Shown piece by piece: positions 35,692 through 44,562 of a DNA stretch of 64,000 nt. The notes beneath the pieces were generated by a model that had not been told where the DNA came from, ran no database searches, and was given only the letters and a program-made list of their open reading frames with translations. The translations under genes and the position numbers were made by a program. Within the stretch, counting starts at the first letter, position 1. Each line of letters starts with the position of its first letter. This DNA is from Mucilaginibacter empetricola (GTDB taxonomy: Bacteria; Bacteroidota; Bacteroidia; Sphingobacteriales; Sphingobacteriaceae), in NCBI RefSeq assembly GCF_024808665.1, contig NZ_JANUBZ010000004.1, forward strand, positions 248,001 through 312,000, written 5' to 3'.

Positions 35692-37673
35692 GATTTTTTA
35701 TGGAAAACCAGTTCTGTTTTTTCTGCTATAATCATTCGGTTAAAAAAATCTTTTAATGCGGCGTATTCTTCAGGCTTAAAAATGGATTTATTTAATGCCA
35801 CCTCGCTCGAAAAGATGATGTTATTATTGTCGTTGGTAAAGGTTGTTAAAAAACGGCCTCCATTATTGGCAAGCTGTATATTCTGGTCGTGTATGTTGTT
35901 TTCAACAGTATATTGGGGTGGTACATGGATGTTAATTATAAAACGAACGTCAGACGGCATACCCATGTCAACCGGATAATTGCGTTCATTTAGTTTAAAC
36001 GGGTTAACATTTACCTTATCAAGAATGTAGGGATTAAGTACCAGTTTATCTTTGTCCAGATTGCCGGATGCATCAACCTCAATATTGTATGTTTCTTCTA
36101 CCGGAACATCAAGACTATCAGCATTTGCGATATTTGATTTGATGATTTTTATTTTGTGCAAATGTTCTGCAACGAAATCTACATAGTCATCTATCGTATT
36201 ATACTTTTTTATTGTTTTTCGTCGTAAAAAGGCTTCGTAGCTCATCGAGAAGCGATTGATGGTGCCTTTTAACTTTCCATCGTCCTGCAAGGTCAAATCT
36301 ATGGAGCAGGTAATTGTTCTGCTTTGTTTGGCCTCCAGTGTTATCCAATAAGATGGCTCGTTCATACTGAAAGCCCGACCCTGGTCATTTAAGCATTTTA
36401 AAGGCAATATGCCAAAAGGTAATTCAACATCTGTGGCATCCAGTAAGTAGCTTTTTCCGCCAGCAGTAAAATGGGCTATCACGTAGTTGAAATCGCCAAT
36501 GGATGGAAAAAGCTTCGTTATAAAACCATGTTCCCGGGTCGATAATAATACAGCTTCGGTTTTTATACCGACGGCATTAAGGGCCGTTACAAGCGTAAGG
36601 TTTATTTCGCTTATACCTCCATTATGTGTTTCAAATGCTTTTTTTATGCCGGCGTCGCAGTAAATTCCCTCGTAATTATTCCATTTAAAATAGCCCTGTA
36701 CCCATTTATAAATGGCCTTCGCTTTTTCGGTAGTATCAGTAATATTTAAAATAGATGGCGGGATATGATCTTTTACAAAATCTTTTTTTCTAAGCTGATC
36801 GCCAAACCGTTGGCTGTTTTTTAAGCCGGCATCGATATCTTTCCATTCTTCGGTGACTTTAGTTTTTACACCTGTATAAGGATTGGTATATTCAATCAAA
36901 TCAAAGTTTAAGGCCGACAGGTAGTTTTTGGGCGACGTCATATACTCTTCTGCTATAAAGGCCGGAATATCTTTCATGCCATAAACCAGTTTTACACAGC
37001 CCGCTTTTGATCCGCCAGCCGAAAAACAATTCGATTCTACTCCTGTCTCGGTTTTTGTAAGCTTTAAAGGACCTCGCAGGGCGATATTAAATTGCCAGAA
37101 ACCGGGAATAAGTGCATTATATTCGGAATTAACCTTTGGTATGTTGCTTTGAAATTGCCAGCTGTGAAAATGTTCGAAAAATGGCGTTATTATAATATAC
37201 CGGTATTCAATTACGCAGCCATCATGCAGGGCGGGCATGGCAAACTTTAAAGTACTCTGGTATTTATAATCGCGTGTTTTGTAAATCTTTTTTGTGTCAA
37301 GCTCTTCTACCTGTGTTGCACCGTTGTCGTCTTTATAGGTAGTTATGCCGCTTATGTTATTTACGTCGTCACTTAAATTATTGTCTTCATTATTTCTTAC
37401 GGGGATATAAACGGTGCCATGGCCAAAACCCCGGTGATTAAATATTTTTATTTTTACATGGTACTCATAGGTGAGCCTAATGGCGTTATCATATGATACA
37501 TTAATTTGGGCAGAACCAAATTCATTTAACACCACTGCATTTGCGCTGGTATCCTTATCATATTGTTTCATGTCAATTTCCTGCTGGCTTGCTTTGCCAT
37601 ATTCGAAATTTTGAGCCAACAATATTTTTGAAATACCTGATAAAATAAATAAGAACAGTAGCGTTTTTTTCAT
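35688..37673 (-). CDS. DUF3857/transglutaminase-like protein lacking Cys and His (cassette 2, B-type)
   Basis: 661 residues, paralogue of the gene at 31688 (shared FEYGKASQQEIDMKQYDKDTSANAVVLNEFG-like opening, KVTEEWKD, KAIYKW, LSTREHG, LLDATD). The Cys position is replaced by Ile (NGGISEINL), the His by Tyr (DFNYVIAHF), and the Asp is kept. Signal peptide cleavage near LLAQ. First gene of the four-gene minus-strand group 37673 to 29775, order B-A-B-A. Upstream, a perfect 9-base duplication CCTTTGCAG (37768-37785) is of unknown meaning. Confidence 0.88.
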   Translation of the reverse strand: MKKTLLFLFILSGISKILLAQNFEYGKASQQEIDMKQYDKDTSANAVVLNEFGSAQINVSYDNAIRLTYEYHVKIKIFNHRGFGHGTVYIPVRNNEDNNLSDDVNNISGITTYKDDNGATQVEELDTKKIYKTRDYKYQSTLKFAMPALHDGCVIEYRYIIITPFFEHFHSWQFQSNIPKVNSEYNALIPGFWQFNIALRGPLKLTKTETGVESNCFSAGGSKAGCVKLVYGMKDIPAFIAEEYMTSPKNYLSALNFDLIEYTNPYTGVKTKVTEEWKDIDAGLKNSQRFGDQLRKKDFVKDHIPPSILNITDTTEKAKAIYKWVQGYFKWNNYEGIYCDAGIKKAFETHNGGISEINLTLVTALNAVGIKTEAVLLSTREHGFITKLFPSIGDFNYVIAHFTAGGKSYLLDATDVELPFGILPLKCLNDQGRAFSMNEPSYWITLEAKQSRTITCSIDLTLQDDGKLKGTINRFSMSYEAFLRRKTIKKYNTIDDYVDFVAEHLHKIKIIKSNIANADSLDVPVEETYNIEVDASGNLDKDKLVLNPYILDKVNVNPFKLNERNYPVDMGMPSDVRFIINIHVPPQYTVENNIHDQNIQLANNGGRFLTTFTNDNNNIIFSSEVALNKSIFKPEEYAALKDFFNRMIIAEKTELVFHKKS

Positions 37674-37874
37674 GATATTTAATTTGCAATAAGGACGGGG
37701 AAAAATAAAACATTATTCACGAAAATTTATGTGGATTTTAAATTTATAGTACTAATTCTTTTTATGACCTTTGCAGCCTTTGCAGAAAACTAACAGGATA
37801 AGATTTTAAGTAACATTAAAAATCCTATCCCGTTAAAAAGCAATAAAATACCTTGTAAATAATACATCTTATTG

Positions 37875-38933
37875 ATGAAACTTAATTTAAAGCGCCCTCT
37901 GGCATTTTTCGACCTTGAAACAACGGGAACTAATATTGGTGTTGACCGTATTGTTGAAATATCTGTTATAAAATTACACCCCGACGGCAGCGAAGAGGTG
38001 AGAACTTTTCGGGTTAATCCGGGCATGCCAATTCCGCTGGAATCATCACTGGTGCACGGCATTTATGACGAGGATATAAAGAACGAACCTGCTTTTAGGG
38101 AGATTGCCCGGTTAATTGCTGATTTTATTGACGTTAGCGATCTGGCCGGATATAACTCCAACAAGTTTGATATACCAATGCTGATGGAAGAGTTTTTACG
38201 GGCCGATGTTTTGTTCGACCTGGATAACCGCCATTTTGTTGATGTACAAAATATATTTCACCAGATGGAGCAGCGCACATTGAAGGCTGCTTATCAGTTT
38301 TATTGTGATAAACAGATTTTAAACGCGCACTCCGCAGAAGCTGATACACGTGCCACTATGGAAGTTTTAATTGCCCAGGTTGCCCGTTATGAAAATGCCG
38401 AATGGGAAGATAAAAAAGGAAATAAATCTATCCCGGTTGTAAATGACGTGGAAGCGTTGCACAATTTTACCAATCTGAGCCGTCCTGTTGATTTTGCAGG
38501 GAGGATGGTTTATAATGAGGCTGGCGAAGAAACCTTTAACTTTGGTAAACATAAAGGCAAGGCTGTTGAAGATGTATTAAAGATTGAGCCGAGCTATTAT
38601 TCATGGATGATGCAGGGTGATTTTCCTTTGTACACCAAACGTAAACTGGAAGAAATACACAACCGCTGGACTGCCAAAAGAATTGCCGAACGTCAACCTA
38701 AACCGGTACAACCAAAGCCACAGGCTCCGGCTCCAACTCCCGCCAATACTAATGCCGAGGCTAAACCAACCGAGAACCCGGTTAAAAAAGATTTTCAGAA
38801 ACCCAATCATCCAAGAAATAACGAAAACATAAGACCAGATCAAAAACCTTTTAAAAAGCCGGATAATGAACCAGCGAAGCCTGTTAACGATGACATGCTG
38901 AAAATGCTGGCCGATAAGTTTAAAAAAGGATAG
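37875..38933 (+). CDS. DnaQ-like 3'-5' exonuclease with ExoX-like C-terminal domain
   Basis: 352 residues from the ATG at 37875 (an in-frame TTG precedes it). DEDDh exonuclease: DLETTG (motif I) near residue 13, GYNSNKFDIPML (motif II), HSAEADTRAT (motif III). Residues ~210-250 (FNFGKHKGKAVEDVLKIEPSYYSWM) match the small ExoX-like C-terminal domain. The last ~75 residues are a Pro/Lys/Asn-rich disordered tail. Likely acts in DNA repair or RNA turnover; it is not fused to a polymerase, so it need not be the replicative proofreader. Confidence 0.9.
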   Translation: MKLNLKRPLAFFDLETTGTNIGVDRIVEISVIKLHPDGSEEVRTFRVNPGMPIPLESSLVHGIYDEDIKNEPAFREIARLIADFIDVSDLAGYNSNKFDIPMLMEEFLRADVLFDLDNRHFVDVQNIFHQMEQRTLKAAYQFYCDKQILNAHSAEADTRATMEVLIAQVARYENAEWEDKKGNKSIPVVNDVEALHNFTNLSRPVDFAGRMVYNEAGEETFNFGKHKGKAVEDVLKIEPSYYSWMMQGDFPLYTKRKLEEIHNRWTAKRIAERQPKPVQPKPQAPAPTPANTNAEAKPTENPVKKDFQKPNHPRNNENIRPDQKPFKKPDNEPAKPVNDDMLKMLADKFKKG

Positions 38934-38943
38934 TTTTTGATTT

Positions 38944-38987
38944 CGGAAGTCGAAATGTCGATTTCGGAACGTTTTAAAAGCGGAATG
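38944..38987 (+). repeat. Heptamer word array (CGGAATG family), left arm
   Basis: Words CGGAAGT (38944), CGAAATG, TCGATTT, CGGAACG (38965), and after a short break CGGAATG (38981). These match the reverse complement of the array at 39065-39117. Located between the convergent exonuclease and queG genes. Confidence 0.75.
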
Positions 38988-39064
38988 TGGATTTTTTTTT
39001 GAATGAAATATTGACTGAAGTTTGGGCCTTGTTTAGTATTCGGAACTTCCAATTAAATCATTTT

Positions 39065-39117
39065 CATTCCGCATTCGACACTCCGCACTTCGCATTAAAT
39101 TATTTTCACTCCGCATT
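39065..39117 (+). repeat. Heptamer word array (CATTCCG family), right arm
   Basis: Four 7-base words in a row, CATTCCG, CATTCGA, CACTCCG, CACTTCG (39065-39092), then CATT, an AT spacer and CACTCCG CATT (39107-39117). It runs into the queG stop codon. Inverted relative to 38944-38987. Confidence 0.85.
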
Positions 39118-40057
39118 AAAAACTATCGTTTCCTAAAAAGCTAATATTTCTTTTTAGGCCGCTGAATTTTGTTCGTTTTACGGCGGAGTTTTTGAATACT
39201 TTTTGGAATACGTCCTCTGTGATGTCTTCCCAGTCCTGTTTTTTTAGATTTAACAAATCGGGATGGGGTGTAAACGCAGGTTCCTGGTGCAATACAGAAA
39301 ATTTGTTCCAGGGGCATACATCCTGACAAACATCACAGCCAAACATCCAGTCGTCCATTTTACCTTTAAACTCCTCGGGGATTTCATTTTTTAGTTCGAT
39401 GGTGAGGTAGGAGATACAACGGCTGCCGTCAACAATTTGTGGCCCTACGATAGCCTGGGTAGGACAAGCGTCAATGCAACTGGTGCAGGTGCCACAGTGA
39501 TCTGCTGTGGGGGCAACATCATATTCCAACTCAACGTCAACTATCAGTTCCGCTAAAAAAAAGAAGGAACCAACCTTTTTGCTGATCAGGTTGCTATTTT
39601 TACCAATCCATCCCAGTCCAGCTTTCTTAGCCCATGCTCTGTCCAGTACTGGTGCTGAATCAACAAAGGCGCGGCCATGTACTTCGCCTATCTGTTCGTT
39701 TAAAACTTCCAACAGTTCTTTAAGCTTCTCTTTTATTACTTGATGATAATCGGCACCGTAAGCGTATTTGGAAATTTTAGGTCCCGATGGATCAAGCTGT
39801 TGATTAGGAGTGAAATAATTAAGACCCAGCGAGATTACCGATCTGGCATCATCAACCAGTAAACGTGGGTCGAGGCGTTTGTCGAAATGGTTCTCCATGT
39901 ACTGCATTTCGCCATTCATGTTGTTTTTTAACCACTTTTCCAATCTTGGTGCCTCTTCTTCCAAAAAATCGGCCTTTGATATACCGCAAAATAAAAACCC
40001 CAACCTTTTGGCTTCGCTTTTTATTAAAGTGCTGTATTGCTGTTTGTTTTGGAACAT
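39116..40057 (-). CDS. queG: Epoxyqueuosine reductase
   Basis: Last step of queuosine tRNA modification: cobalamin- and Fe-S-dependent reduction of epoxyqueuosine. 313 residues from the ATG at 40055-40057 ([13 protein letters not shown]). The open frame runs on to 40171 but enters a terminator hairpin there, so the shorter start is chosen. Catalytic Asp region [23 protein letters not shown]; two 4Fe-4S clusters in [12 protein letters not shown] and [20 protein letters not shown] box lies 5 bases upstream of the start. Confidence 0.95.
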   Translation of the reverse strand: MFQNKQQYSTLIKSEAKRLGFLFCGISKADFLEEEAPRLEKWLKNNMNGEMQYMENHFDKRLDPRLLVDDARSVISLGLNYFTPNQQLDPSGPKISKYAYGADYHQVIKEKLKELLEVLNEQIGEVHGRAFVDSAPVLDRAWAKKAGLGWIGKNSNLISKKVGSFFFLAELIVDVELEYDVAPTADHCGTCTSCIDACPTQAIVGPQIVDGSRCISYLTIELKNEIPEEFKGKMDDWMFGCDVCQDVCPWNKFSVLHQEPAFTPHPDLLNLKKQDWEDITEDVFQKVFKNSAVKRTKFSGLKRNISFLGNDSF

Positions 40058-40062
40058 CGGCG

Positions 40063-40070
40063 CAAATATA
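40063..40070 (-). promoter_or_regulatory. -7 promoter box of queG, implying a leaderless transcript
   Basis: TATATTTG on the minus strand, ending 5 bases before the ATG. The nearest TTG upstream is 26 bases away, a little farther than usual. Confidence 0.55.
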
Positions 40071-40100
40071 CCATAAAACTGAATTTTAAAATACGCCAAT

Positions 40101-40129
40101 ATAGCGATGGGTGTAAAACCCATCGCTAT
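40101..40129. repeat. Perfect 12-base hairpin upstream of queG
   Basis: ATAGCGATGGGT (40101-40112) / ACCCATCGCTAT (40118-40129), loop GTAAA. It lies 30-60 bases upstream of the queG promoter box. No T run, so not an obvious terminator; it may be a repeat or a regulator site. Confidence 0.6.
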
Positions 40130-40173
40130 GGAAAAGCCGCCTGTAATTTTAAACGTCGTCACCAATCGCACCT

Positions 40174-40219
40174 AAACAAAAAATCCCCTTTGAATTTATT
40201 CAAAGGGGATTTTTTGTTT
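40174..40219. terminator. Strong bidirectional terminator, perfect 22-base stem
   Basis: AAACAAAAAATCCCCTTTGA plus AT (40174-40195) pairs without mismatch with 40198-40219; the loop is TT. A and T runs on both sides of the GC core suit termination in either direction. It lies about 30 bases past the polysaccharide deacetylase stop. Confidence 0.92.
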
Positions 40220-40225
40220 CAAAAG

Positions 40226-40251
40226 TTCCCCCTTCAGGGGGCTAGGGGGTT
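40226..40251. repeat. CCCCC/GGGGG short intergenic element
   Basis: CCCCCTTCAGGGGG (40228-40241) is a 5-base hairpin followed by CTAGGGGGTT. The same string pattern in reverse orientation occurs at 17800-17826. It abuts the deacetylase stop codon. Confidence 0.6.
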
Positions 40252-41035
40252 AAAAGCTATGTCTTAAGTTATTGCTGAACGTTTTGGTTGACCAGTAGCC
40301 GCTATCCAATATCCTTCTAACAGTCATTAACGGATAATCAGGATCACGTTTATCGGCCAGTTGGAACGCCAGCTTAAAGCCATACTTCTGAACTATTGGC
40401 AATACCGGTTTTTTCCATACACCAAACGGGTAAGCAAAGTATTCCATTTTTTTGCCTGTAATTTCTTCCAGTTTTTTGGTTGGCTTTTCAATCTGAATTA
40501 CCCAGTCATCCTTTTTTGGATTCGGGTCATGTTTATATCTGTCAACCCTGTGATGATCCCAGGTATGGCTGGCAATTACGTTTCCTTCGTCAGACAATTG
40601 TTTTACCTGCTCCTTGCTCATGTAATGTGGGCGACCTAAAGACACCGTCATGATAAAATAAACAGCCTTAAAGCCATATTTCTGTAGCGTTGGGCGGGCA
40701 ACCTCAAATTGATCAAGGTCAGTATCATCAAACGTAAGCATAATAGGTTTGCTTGGCAGCGGAGTGCCTTTTGTTAGATAGGCATACAACTGGTCGGGCA
40801 AAATGGTATGGTAACCGCTGTCGGCCAGCATTTTTATATGCTCTTTAAAAGCGGCAACAGGGATAATATAATCTTTTGATGTTTTTGAATCTGTTGGCCT
40901 CCAATCACGAATCTGGTGGTAACATACAATTGGCACTTGTTTGCGGGCCATAATAGCAGCATTGCTTGCTGATTGTGCTGATGAAACTAAAGCGGAAAAA
41001 GAAAGCGCCGCAACAGCAATAAATTGTTTAATCAT
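40250..41035 (-). CDS. Polysaccharide deacetylase (NodB/CE4 family), secreted
   Basis: 261 residues with a signal peptide (cleavage near SSAQ, 21). NodB homology domain: the opening PIVCYHQIRDW, motif 1 MLTFDDTDLDQ (TFDD, catalytic base and metal Asp), motif 2 SHTWDHHRVD (HxxxH metal ligands) and later FAYPFGVW. It removes N-acetyl groups from a surface or cell-wall polysaccharide in a metal-dependent way. Exact polymer unknown. A TACTTTTG promoter box lies upstream on the minus strand, and it has its own terminator. Confidence 0.9.
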   Translation of the reverse strand: MIKQFIAVAALSFSALVSSAQSASNAAIMARKQVPIVCYHQIRDWRPTDSKTSKDYIIPVAAFKEHIKMLADSGYHTILPDQLYAYLTKGTPLPSKPIMLTFDDTDLDQFEVARPTLQKYGFKAVYFIMTVSLGRPHYMSKEQVKQLSDEGNVIASHTWDHHRVDRYKHDPNPKKDDWVIQIEKPTKKLEEITGKKMEYFAYPFGVWKKPVLPIVQKYGFKLAFQLADKRDPDYPLMTVRRILDSGYWSTKTFSNNLRHSF

Positions 41036-41152
41036 TTGATAACAGATATATTGTATTTGAGATTTTTAAGTGGGCAAAAGTACTATTATTTTGCCTTTGC
41101 ATATAAATAAAGAATAACAATAAATGTTTGATATTATTAAAAAATAAGCTGA

Positions 41153-42241
41153 TTACAGCGTTATTCTTTTCCCTTCGGCAATTGATCTTTTTGCAGCATC
41201 CAATATTTCCATTACTATCATATTGTATTTTAATGATGCCTGGTCATCGGTGCCGGGCAACTGATTATGCAGCACTGCGGTTAAATAAATTATCGGATCA
41301 TTTATTGGCGCCGCCAGTGGATCAACTGTTTTTGAACCTTTAATGTTTTCGCGCAAACGGCTTACTATATGACTGGTATCTAAAGCGTGCAGATAGCCTG
41401 TTTCGCCATAAACTTCGAAATCTTTTATAGAGAACGGCCAATTCCATGATCCTTCTATTTGCCCGGTTGCGCTTTTATATTCTACAATCACCGTAGCATC
41501 ATCCTCAACTTTTGGGTAAATGGCAGGTTTATAATGCCTTGCAACGGCAGTTACCGCAATTGGCCGTTCACCGTGCATCATCCAGGTCATCAAGTCTGCG
41601 CCGTAGCAGCCGAAATCATTAAGTGCACCCGCACCGTTTAGTACTGGGTCGGTAAGCCATGCTAAAAATTCATCGCTGCAGCCAATTTCTTTTGGCCCCT
41701 GGTGCCCATCATGTGCTACCATTTTCCTGATACCGCCAATAGTACCGGCGTTCACTGTGTTATATATATCCCAGTTGGAAGGATACCACGTGGTTTCGTA
41801 ATTGGTTAGTACTTTGATGCCATATTTGTTGGCCAGCGTTTCCATGCGCTTAGCCTGACTTAAAGTAGCCGCCAATGGTTTCTCAACCATTACAAGGATA
41901 TGCAGTGGTGCACAAACCTCAACAATATCCACATGGTTAGCTGCGGCATTATAGCCTAAAACCGCATCGGGCTTTGTTTTAAGCACCATTGTTTTTAAAT
42001 CGGTAAAAAACAATGAATCAGGTATGTTAAACTGTTTGCCAAATTTTACCCAAAGGGCTTTGTCGGGTTCGGCAATGCCAACAATGTTTGCTTTGCCGCT
42101 TTTGTACCGGTTTAAAATGCCATAAACGTGGTTATGGTTTAAACCGGCAATGGCCAACCGCAGGCTATTTTGGGCATTTGCAGCACTCAAAAATGCAGTA
42201 AGCAACAGGGTGAATAGAAATGGTTTGATTAAATTTTTCAT
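41153..42241 (-). CDS. Gfo/Idh/MocA family oxidoreductase, secreted
   Basis: 362 residues: a signal peptide (cleavage near ANAQ, 24) precedes an NAD(P)-binding fold (LRLAIAGLNHNHVYGIL, VGIAEPD), the MVEKPLA loop that holds the conserved EKP motif, and a C-terminal substrate domain with GGIRKMVAHDGHQG and DFGCYGADLMTWMM. Family members oxidise or reduce sugars and related compounds. It is encoded 3 bases after the GH92 mannosidase, so both probably act on the same glycan in the periplasm. The export signal is unusual for a cofactor-dependent enzyme but common in Bacteroidota. Confidence 0.9.
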   Translation of the reverse strand: MKNLIKPFLFTLLLTAFLSAANAQNSLRLAIAGLNHNHVYGILNRYKSGKANIVGIAEPDKALWVKFGKQFNIPDSLFFTDLKTMVLKTKPDAVLGYNAAANHVDIVEVCAPLHILVMVEKPLAATLSQAKRMETLANKYGIKVLTNYETTWYPSNWDIYNTVNAGTIGGIRKMVAHDGHQGPKEIGCSDEFLAWLTDPVLNGAGALNDFGCYGADLMTWMMHGERPIAVTAVARHYKPAIYPKVEDDATVIVEYKSATGQIEGSWNWPFSIKDFEVYGETGYLHALDTSHIVSRLRENIKGSKTVDPLAAPINDPIIYLTAVLHNQLPGTDDQASLKYNMIVMEILDAAKRSIAEGKRITL

Positions 42242-42244
42242 GAT

Positions 42245-44524
42245 CTATTTATCAGTTGATAACGAATATGGAGAATCTGCATCTTTTGTACCACGTTGTT
42301 TGTTGGGCTGTGCCGACATGTTAAAGTTAATGTTTGCACCTTTTAACAATGCTTTATGGCTTAGCCAGTTAAAATCATAAGGCTGGCCATTAACGGTCAT
42401 GGTGTTTACGTAAATGTTGTTGTCGCTGTTATTTGGTGCATTGATAACTATCTTTTTGCCGTTTTCAAGGTTCACAGTAATTTTTTTAAACAGCGGTGCA
42501 CCTAACACATACTGATCGCTCGCCGGGCAAACCGGGTAAAAGCCCATCGCCGAAAATACATACCATGCTGATGTTTGGCCGTTATCCTCATCGCCGCAAT
42601 AGCCGTCCGGTGTAGCCATGTATAATTTATTCATAACATCGCGCACATGGTATTGGGTTTTCCATGGCTGGCCCGCGTAACCATATAAATAAAGCATATG
42701 CTGTATGGGCTGGTTACCGTGTGCGTACTGACCCATGTTTACAATCTGCATTTCGCGGATCTCATGAATTACTTCGCCGTAGTAGCTATCATCAAAAATA
42801 GGAGGGAGCGTAAATACAGAATCCAATTTGGCTATAAATTGTTTTTTGCCGCCCATCAGGCTAATCAAGCCCCGCATATCCTGGAAAACGCCCCAGGTAT
42901 AGTGCCAGCTATTACCTTCGGTAAAGGCATCGCCCCATTTAAAAGGATTGAAAGGGGTTTCAAAAGAGCCATCCTTATTTTTACCACGCATTAAACCAGT
43001 TGATGGATCAAACAGGTTACGGTAGTTAAGCGCACGTTTTTTGTAGATGCCAATTTCAGATTCTGGTTTGTGTAAAGCCTTACCTAGTTGGTAAATAGCA
43101 AAATCATCGTAAGAATATTCCAACGTACGTGCTGCATTTTCATCTATCTTAACATCATAAGGTACATAGCCCAACTGGTTGTAAAATTCAACGCCTTTGC
43201 GGCCGGTTGCCCGCGGACCCTCATTATTGGCACCATGGATCAGTGCCTGGTATAATGTTTCAATATCATAACCACGCAAGCCTTTAATATAAGCTTCGGA
43301 AACTACAGATGCAGAGTTGTTACCCACCATAACATCAGAATAACCCGGGCTCGACCACTCAGGCAGCCAACCGCCTTCTTTGTAGTCGTTTATTAAGCCT
43401 TCCTGCATCTCTTTGTTGATGCTCGGGTAAACCAGGTTAAGGAACGGATATAAGGCCCTGAACGTGTCCCAGAAGCCGGTACCGGCAAACATATAACCTG
43501 GCATTACTGTGCCGGTATACGGGCTATAATGCACTAACTTATTGTTGGCGTCAATTTCATACAATTTATTGGGGAAAAACAGCATGCGGTACATGCATGA
43601 GTAGAAAGTGCGCAGTTGGTCAACCGAACCACCCTCAACCACCAAATGGTTTAAGGTTTTGTTCCAAACGTCTTTTGCCTTTTGCTCGGTAACATCAAAG
43701 CTGTCATTACCTTGTTCTCTTTTTAAGTTCAGTTCAGCCTGTTCAAAGCTCACAAACGAGGATGCTACCCTTAAATGCACTTTTTCATTATCACTTGTTT
43801 TAAAACCGATAACTGCAATAGCGTGTTTAGCATGTAGCGATAGTGAATCAGTTAAGGTAGAGTCGCTATAGGTTTGCGCTATAACGATAGGCTTGTCTAC
43901 ATAAATAACAAAGTAATCCTTAAAGTTTTTCAGCGGCCCACGAGCAAACTTGGTAGAGTAACCGATGATCTTATTTTCACCGGGGATGATTTTAACAAAT
44001 GATCCTTTATCAAATGCATCGATCACAATAAAAGAGCTGTCATTTTTTTGATAAGTAAACCTGAATTGGGCGGTTCTGTCGGTGGGGGTAATTTCTGTTG
44101 TTACATTATGATCGGCCAAAAAAACACTGTAATAATAAGGCTTAGCAATTTCCGCTTTGTGCGAAAACCAACTGGCCCGGCCATTTTGCGATACTTTTAA
44201 ATGCCCGGTTACCGGCATAATAGCAAATTGACCATAGTCATTCATCCATGGTGAAGGCTGATGTGTTTCTTTAAAGCCGTTTATTTTATGGGCGTCATAA
44301 GTATACTGCCAGCCGTCGCCCATTTTACCGGTTTGTGCCGTCCATGTGTTCATTCCCCAGGGCAAAGCTATGGCAGGGTAAGTGTTGCCGTTGGATAGAT
44401 CGTACTTGGAATCGCTGCCCATTAAAGGGTTGATGTAATCAACCAGATTAATGGTTTTTGTTGTTTGTTGCGAAAAGCCTTTAACCGTAATTAATAAGGC
44501 AAAAAAAAGAAAGATATTTTTCAT
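42245..44524 (-). CDS. GH92 family alpha-mannosidase, secreted
   Basis: 759 residues, close to the usual GH92 length. A signal peptide (cleavage near GFSQ) is followed by the N-terminal beta-sandwich, which opens with VDYINPLMGSDSKYDLSNGNTYPAIALPWGMN, and the (alpha/alpha)6 catalytic domain, with ATGRKGVEFYNQLGYVP, the acid-region FTEGNSWHYTW and the calcium/base region CGDEDNGQTSAWYVFSAMGFYPV. It cleaves alpha-linked mannose (often 1,2) from N-glycan or yeast mannan type substrates. No SusCD pair is present, so this is not a complete polysaccharide utilisation locus. Confidence 0.95.
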   Translation of the reverse strand: MKNIFLFFALLITVKGFSQQTTKTINLVDYINPLMGSDSKYDLSNGNTYPAIALPWGMNTWTAQTGKMGDGWQYTYDAHKINGFKETHQPSPWMNDYGQFAIMPVTGHLKVSQNGRASWFSHKAEIAKPYYYSVFLADHNVTTEITPTDRTAQFRFTYQKNDSSFIVIDAFDKGSFVKIIPGENKIIGYSTKFARGPLKNFKDYFVIYVDKPIVIAQTYSDSTLTDSLSLHAKHAIAVIGFKTSDNEKVHLRVASSFVSFEQAELNLKREQGNDSFDVTEQKAKDVWNKTLNHLVVEGGSVDQLRTFYSCMYRMLFFPNKLYEIDANNKLVHYSPYTGTVMPGYMFAGTGFWDTFRALYPFLNLVYPSINKEMQEGLINDYKEGGWLPEWSSPGYSDVMVGNNSASVVSEAYIKGLRGYDIETLYQALIHGANNEGPRATGRKGVEFYNQLGYVPYDVKIDENAARTLEYSYDDFAIYQLGKALHKPESEIGIYKKRALNYRNLFDPSTGLMRGKNKDGSFETPFNPFKWGDAFTEGNSWHYTWGVFQDMRGLISLMGGKKQFIAKLDSVFTLPPIFDDSYYGEVIHEIREMQIVNMGQYAHGNQPIQHMLYLYGYAGQPWKTQYHVRDVMNKLYMATPDGYCGDEDNGQTSAWYVFSAMGFYPVCPASDQYVLGAPLFKKITVNLENGKKIVINAPNNSDNNIYVNTMTVNGQPYDFNWLSHKALLKGANINFNMSAQPNKQRGTKDADSPYSLSTDK

Positions 44525-44562
44525 TACAATAGTAAGGGGTATTTATAGGGTGTTGTTATTTT

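Noticed and set aside
40058..40171. N-terminal extension of queG (38 codons)
   Set aside because: It crosses the promoter box and the 12-base hairpin; QueG proteins start at the MFQNKQQ position.
42245..44524. Polysaccharide utilisation locus
   Set aside because: GH92 and an oxidoreductase are present, but no SusC/SusD pair or hybrid regulator is nearby.
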